From the NCBI GenBank assembly GCA_000277445.1, contig AJWJ01000365.1:1-23973 (forward strand): a stretch of 23,973 nt of DNA, in the 5' to 3' direction. Source of the stretch: Polysphondylium violaceum (lineage: Eukaryota; Evosea; Eumycetozoa; Dictyosteliales; Dictyosteliaceae). The notes under the pieces are model-generated. The model searched no databases and was not told the origin of the DNA. It saw only the letters and a list, made by a program, of their open reading frames with translations. The position numbers were made by a program, and so were the translations under genes. This document shows, piece by piece, positions 19,885-23,973 of this stretch (positions within the stretch are counted from its first letter, which is position 1; each line of letters begins with the position of its first letter).

Positions 19885-21011
19885 TGTGTTGTTGTTGTTG
19901 TTGTTGTTGTTGTTGGTTGTGAGTGATATATATAATATATGTGTGGTATATGAGGTATGTGTAAATAATGGAGAGAACTATTTAGTAGTAAAATATAGAT
20001 AGATTTGATATGATATAGATATAGATATATAAATAAAAAAGTCAAAGAGAGTTGTTTATATACATAAAATCAAGATGATTGCATAAAAATAAAAATTAAA
20101 AAGGCAGGTGATATGTGAATGAATCTGCTGTTGACAGAGCAGAAAGTAGTAATGTTAAAAATACAACAGCAATTAAAGTACTATCGATATCATATATTTA
20201 TATAAATAAACTAATCTAACAATTGTTATAAATTATACAACACAATGAATCATATGATTCATTAATTAATTAATTAATGTGCAGGTGTGAATGAATATAC
20301 AGAGGTGGATATATGTTGCTGATGGAGTTGATCTAAATAGACTAAAACCAAGATATATAAATGATGAGTGATAGTGGTGGTGTATGTCTGTATGTCTGTA
20401 TGTATATATCGTAATCTGAACACACTGAAATTTCAATATAATATGCAACACGATATAACAGAGATGAGGGGTCAGGGTGTGGTGAGATTTGGTGATGCTG
20501 ATGATCAAAGCAACAAATGTGTTTGAGGGTGATATTTGTGCAATGATAGATGCTGTGTCTTATAGATATTAAATTTCAAAATGCTTATAACAGCAAAAAA
20601 AAATAATTATTTTCAAAATAATCAAAAAAAAATAAAAATAAAAATAAAAAATAAATAAAAATATTTTTTTCAAATTTGCGCACACACGCAGAAACTAAAA
20701 GTTTGCCTATCTGATAAAGTATACAAAAAACAAATTGAGGAATATTAAGTGACTATCTATCGATATTTTATTTTGTTACTATAAACAGTTTTTATTAAAA
20801 TTACTATTTTTACTACACTACTGCATATGCGATTCGTTTATGGCTATGTATGAGTTTGGTGTGTGTGTGTTGTGGTTTTTGATGATATACTGTATTTGGA
20901 ACTGTCCATACAAACGATATATCTTTGACTATTATTAACAGGGTGATTTGATTAAATTATCTCATCATTGGAGATTTAGTTTAGATTTATATTACTATTA
21001 CTTATTACTGA
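19885..21011. other. Upstream region of the winged-helix gene and kinase 3' flank
   Basis: No gene seen in 1.1 kb. It holds the AAC repeat at its left edge, ATAGATATAG-type repeats near 19993-20030, a perfect 20-base palindrome at 20244-20263 followed by TTAA repeats, TGTCTGTA repeats near 20385-20405, a G-box-like CAGGGTGTGGTGAG near 20473-20486, and A/T runs at 20590-20670. Open frames in it have low-complexity translations. Confidence 0.45.
19888..19914 (-). repeat. (AAC)9 trinucleotide repeat just upstream of a start codon
   Basis: Nine AAC units lie three bases before the ATG at 19884 on the minus strand. They are in frame with it but no upstream ATG is evident, so they are probably 5' untranslated leader. 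CA-rich unstructured leaders favour translation; any such effect here is inference. Confidence 0.7.
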
Positions 21012-22558
21012 TTACGATGATGGAAAAGATGAGGTAATCCAAGGATGATTTAAGGCTTGTGCAATGGTGTATCTTTGGTTTGGATCAACAGTCAATAGTT
21101 TGACCACTAAATCCAATGCCAACTTTGATATTGATGCCCAATTTCTCTCTGGAAATCGGTAGCTGCCTGACACAATTTGTTGAAATAATTTGGGTGTTGA
21201 TAACATTTCTTCATCGGTATCATCGTCAAAAGGTGGTGTTCCACTTAATCTAGAGATTTAAATTAGTATATAAACGATGGTATAAATAATATTACTACTT
21301 ACATAATATATAAAATAGCACCCAATGACCATGCATCACAAGTTTTACCATATCCATTGACTGGTATTGTTGTACAACTAGTTCTTGAAACAATTACTTC
21401 TGGAGCTAGTAATTAAATCATCATTATTAGATTTCTAAAGGAATAATAATAAATTTTAAGTAATATTATTACTTACCAACATATAATGGAGAACCACATA
21501 AAGTTCTTGCCAATTCACCTTCATTTATAAATCTTGCAAGTCCAAAATCAGTGATCTTTATCTTTAATGGATCATTTTTATCATCAATAAATAAAATGTT
21601 TTCAGGTTTTAAATCACGATGTGCGATTCCCCTATTGTGTAGATATAATACAGCTTCTAAAATTTGTTTAAATACATATTTGGCTTCAAGTTCATTTAGT
21701 AAAGGTCTATCATAGCCAATTTTATCATATAATTCTCCGCCATCAGCCCTAAAATTATAAAATCGGAGAAAGATATTAATATACAGTTGAAGGGATAGTA
21801 GTAATTAGTAATACATACAAGTCTAAAATAAAAAATAATTGTTGTTCAGAGTCAATGTAAAAGATATCTTGGATCGAAATGATGTTTTCGTGAGACACCA
21901 TTTTGAGGATTTCAATTTCTCGATTTAGTTGAAGATGGAATTTAACAGGTTCCGATTGAAATTTCTTGAGATTGATGTATTTGATGGCTACACGTTTGCC
22001 ATTGATTTTATTGATTCCCTCATAGACGACACTAAAATTACCTGTACCAAGTTCTCGAATAAAGTCGTACTCTTTCATAATCTCTTTTTTGATTCCTGTT
22101 TGTTCCCAGTAAAAGGTGGGTTGGTTGGAGCCTTTGAATACAAATGATAGATCCAAGTCTTTGCTGGGACGACCGAGTCCTAGACGATCACCAGATTTCA
22201 GTAGTTGGTATTTACCCTTTCCAATTAATTTCCCATTGATAAAAGTGCCATTGGTGCTAAAGTCCTCGACCAACAGGGTGTCTTCAGTTTTCTTTACGAT
22301 ACGACAATGGGTACCACTCACGATAAGCTCTGTAAAGCAGTAGTGACACGATGGTAATCGACCAAACATAACATATTGCCCCACACCCAACGAAATGGGT
22401 ATTTGTTCAAATCTATTGTCAAAGGGGATCAATATTCCATCGATATTGGCGTTTTGTGATGGCTGTGACTGTGTTTGTGATTGTTGGCTATTGTTGCAAC
22501 TAGATGATGGTGATGGGGATGGTGGGGTATTATTGGCATTATTTGACACATCCATCAT
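21012..22558 (-). CDS. FHA-domain Ser/Thr kinase, Chk2/Rad53 type
   Basis: Four exons, 22558-21819, 21748-21477, 21405-21303 and 21249-21012, give 450 residues; introns are 70, 71 and 53 nt. An ATG 33 bases further up (22591) is open, but the A-rich AAAATGATGG context at 22558 and the leader-like MCVVVIIIEK reading favour the later start. A Ser/Gln-rich N terminus precedes an FHA domain (about 55-145) with FGR (66-68), SGTHC (81-85) and STNGTFIN (101-108), the phosphothreonine-binding residues. The kinase domain (about 165-450) has GTGNFSVV (171-178), Lys193, HRDLKPEN (from 290), DFG (314-316), RTLCGSPLYVAPEV, and TVDPNQRYTIAQALNHPWI. Exons join as LYV-APEV and LYI-ILSGTPPF, matching the CAMK family. 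Dictyostelium has several such FHA kinases. A checkpoint or DNA-damage role is likely by family, not proven here. Confidence 0.95.
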
Positions 22559-22832
22559 TTTCTTTTCTATTATTATCACTACCACACACAAACTATTTTA
22601 TAAATCTAAATGATTGATCAAGGATGGATTTCTCTTTGCAGTAAATTTTTTTTTTAATTTTTCAAAAACGCACCCCACCAAATATGACAGTTTTTTTTTT
22701 TTCGAAAATTTAAAAATTCCTAGAAAGCGCGCACTTTTGAGAAAAACTAGCGGGCGAAATAACGACTGAACGGACATTGCTGGATTTTAAATTTAAAATA
22801 TATATAGGTGTTTATTAATATTATCCTGATGC
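22559..22832. promoter_or_regulatory. FHA-kinase upstream region with GC-rich boxes
   Basis: This is the 274-bp gap between the kinase start and the stop of the next gene. It contains AACGCACCCCACC at about 22668-22680 (GGTGGGGTGCG on the kinase strand, G-box-like), AAAGCGCGCAC at about 22724-22734 and AGCGGGCGAAA at about 22749-22759. Such C+G-rich boxes are unusual in this A/T-rich DNA and sit within 210 bp of the start. GBF-like and E2F-like readings are tentative. Confidence 0.4.
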
Positions 22833-23669
22833 TCAGATAATCGATTTCTTTTCTTTGTGTAGGGTGAAATAGAGGCCTTCGAAATCTAAATAGGTAAGAG
22901 AGTCGTAGAAAACATTGGTAAAGGCGAGCAACCATTCAAAGATAGAGTACTTGCTGTAGGACAGGTAGACACAATAAAAAGTGTGGTCGACAAAGTACTT
23001 GAGCGAGCCGATAAAGAGCAAAAAGTGGACAACGCCAGAGATGGCCTTCCATTTGAAGGAAAAGAGGTCCTTTTGGGTCGAGGCACTGTAGTTGGCGCCC
23101 AAAATGATCTTCCATGGGCTTTGGCCCTCCATACCAGGCTTAAACTTGATTTTGGTGTGGTAGAGCACGGCGGTGTGGGTGTACATAAAGGCAAAGGAAA
23201 AGATAACGTACGACACAAAGCCTACTTGATGCGAAAACAAGTGTTCCGACGAGGACACATAGATCCACACGCCGGCGGAAAAGACACGGATAGTGTCAAA
23301 GACGGTCGAGAGGGGGATGAGGTAGTTTAGTGCGTTGATCGACTGCAACACCATGGATGGGTTCTTTCTGCCGCTGTGCGAGTGGGCCAACAAGGTGTTC
23401 TTGTCCTCGGTGCTGATGTAGTGGTTGAGATAGATGGTGCCCAAACGAAGACCACTGGTCAATGCCATACCATATCTAAACACATTCATCTCTGGTGAGA
23501 AATCACCAATGGTTGATGAGATTGATGGCAAGAATTCGTACATTTTACAATGATTCTTTGTTACTCTTTCAAAATGATAATAGCATGCAAGAAACATGGT
23601 GACAAGGAACGATGTCATTGTAATTACACCATAGGACAATGGTAACAAACCTGCTGATAACCTAAACAT
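22833..23669 (-). CDS. PGAP2/Frag1/DRAM/Sfk1-type multi-pass membrane protein
   Basis: One exon of 278 residues. It has about six hydrophobic spans, starting with LLPLSYGVITMTSFLVTMFLACYY near the N terminus. The conserved loop EFLPSISSTIGDFSPEMNVF followed by RYGMALTSGLRL is the signature of the Frag1/DRAM/Sfk1 family. The C-terminal span reads SIFEWLLAFTNVFYDSLTYLDF, as in PGAP2, whose family members end in a similar EW...N..F...Y..DF block. PGAP2 acts in the Golgi in fatty-acid remodelling of GPI anchors; the related CWH43 N-terminal domain and DRAM proteins are alternatives. The length fits PGAP2 (about 250). The first 65 or so codons are A/T-rich like the neighbours, but the rest uses many C- and G-ending codons and approaches 50% G+C. 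No signal peptide is needed and no damage is seen. Confidence 0.88.
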   Translation of the reverse strand: MFRLSAGLLPLSYGVITMTSFLVTMFLACYYHFERVTKNHCKMYEFLPSISSTIGDFSPEMNVFRYGMALTSGLRLGTIYLNHYISTEDKNTLLAHSHSGRKNPSMVLQSINALNYLIPLSTVFDTIRVFSAGVWIYVSSSEHLFSHQVGFVSYVIFSFAFMYTHTAVLYHTKIKFKPGMEGQSPWKIILGANYSASTQKDLFSFKWKAISGVVHFLLFIGSLKYFVDHTFYCVYLSYSKYSIFEWLLAFTNVFYDSLTYLDFEGLYFTLHKEKKSII

Positions 23670-23973
23670 GTTTTTCTTCTACTACTACAAGATAAATATC
23701 TTTGTAATTCAATATATCATATAACAAATTTACCTGAGGGACCTCAATTTCGCTCAAAAAAAATACGAAAAAAAAAAAAAAAAAAAAAATTACTCAATAA
23801 AAAAAAACCTAAATTTGGAAAATGTGGACGTTATTTGAAAATCTTTTCTCGGATTTGAAGTTTTATTGCATTAAAGGTTATCTTGAGCCTTTTGTTGTGA
23901 CATTTTTAATTGGAAATTTTTAAGCACGAGTTTTTGTTGTCTCTTTTTAATAATAAAATAGGCGGTAGACACA
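23670..23973. other. Upstream region of the PGAP2-like gene, window edge
   Basis: No gene seen. It holds a short inverted repeat TGAGGGACCTCA at 23735-23746 and an A tract of about 20 at 23770-23790. The last 150 bases are A/T-rich with no clear start or splice signal that would mark a partial gene at the edge. Confidence 0.45.

Noticed and set aside
22559-22591. Eleven-codon N-terminal extension of the FHA kinase
   Set aside because: MCVVVIIIEK reads like translated leader, and the ATG at 22558 has the A-rich context usual for these organisms.
22886-23330. Frames on both strands overlapping the PGAP2-like gene
   Set aside because: G+C-rich codons lack stops in other frames; the PGAP2-like frame alone has family motifs.

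Overview
The window reads as nuclear DNA of a dictyostelid social amoeba. Intergenic DNA is very A+T-rich with long A or T runs. Introns are short (53-196 nt), mostly GTAAGT...AG, several with a TACTAAT/TACTAAC branch site. Proteins carry long Asn, Gln, Thr, Ser or Asp/Glu runs, and there is one intronless eukaryotic tRNA-Ile. Species is not decided from sequence alone; Dictyostelium, Polysphondylium/Heterostelium or Cavenderia relatives are all possible.

Layout, left to right. (1) 250-2614: the two subunits of pyridoxal-phosphate synthase, pdx1 (minus) and pdx2 (plus, one intron), head to head around a 569-bp shared promoter region. (2) 3075-4171: an unrecognised two-exon plus-strand gene. 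(3) 4569-6437: an intronless minus-strand gene whose middle part carries what looks like a complete R-S-E ADP-ribosyltransferase signature of the bacterial-effector type. (4) 6575-6647: tRNA-Ile(AAU), followed by 1.2 kb without a clear gene but with a small coding-like island. (5) 7861-23669: seven protein genes, all on the minus strand: an SCP/FCP1-type phosphatase (3 exons), a small synaptobrevin-like SNARE (2 exons), an LRMDA-like leucine-rich-repeat protein (2 exons), geranylgeranyl diphosphate synthase (4 exons), a large low-complexity protein with two copies of a winged-helix-like module (4 exons), an FHA-domain Chk2/Rad53-type kinase (4 exons), and a PGAP2/Frag1-type multi-pass membrane protein (1 exon).

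The genes are mostly unrelated housekeeping and signalling functions; only pdx1/pdx2 form a functional pair. Exon joins were worked out by hand from splice signals, reading-frame continuity and family resemblance, and all totals come out as whole codons. No transposable element, viral relic or CRISPR array was recognised. The items most worth follow-up are the ADP-ribosyltransferase-like protein, the SNARE with His at the ionic zero layer, the duplicated winged-helix-like module, and non-coding structure at 11188-11460 and 14604-14629.
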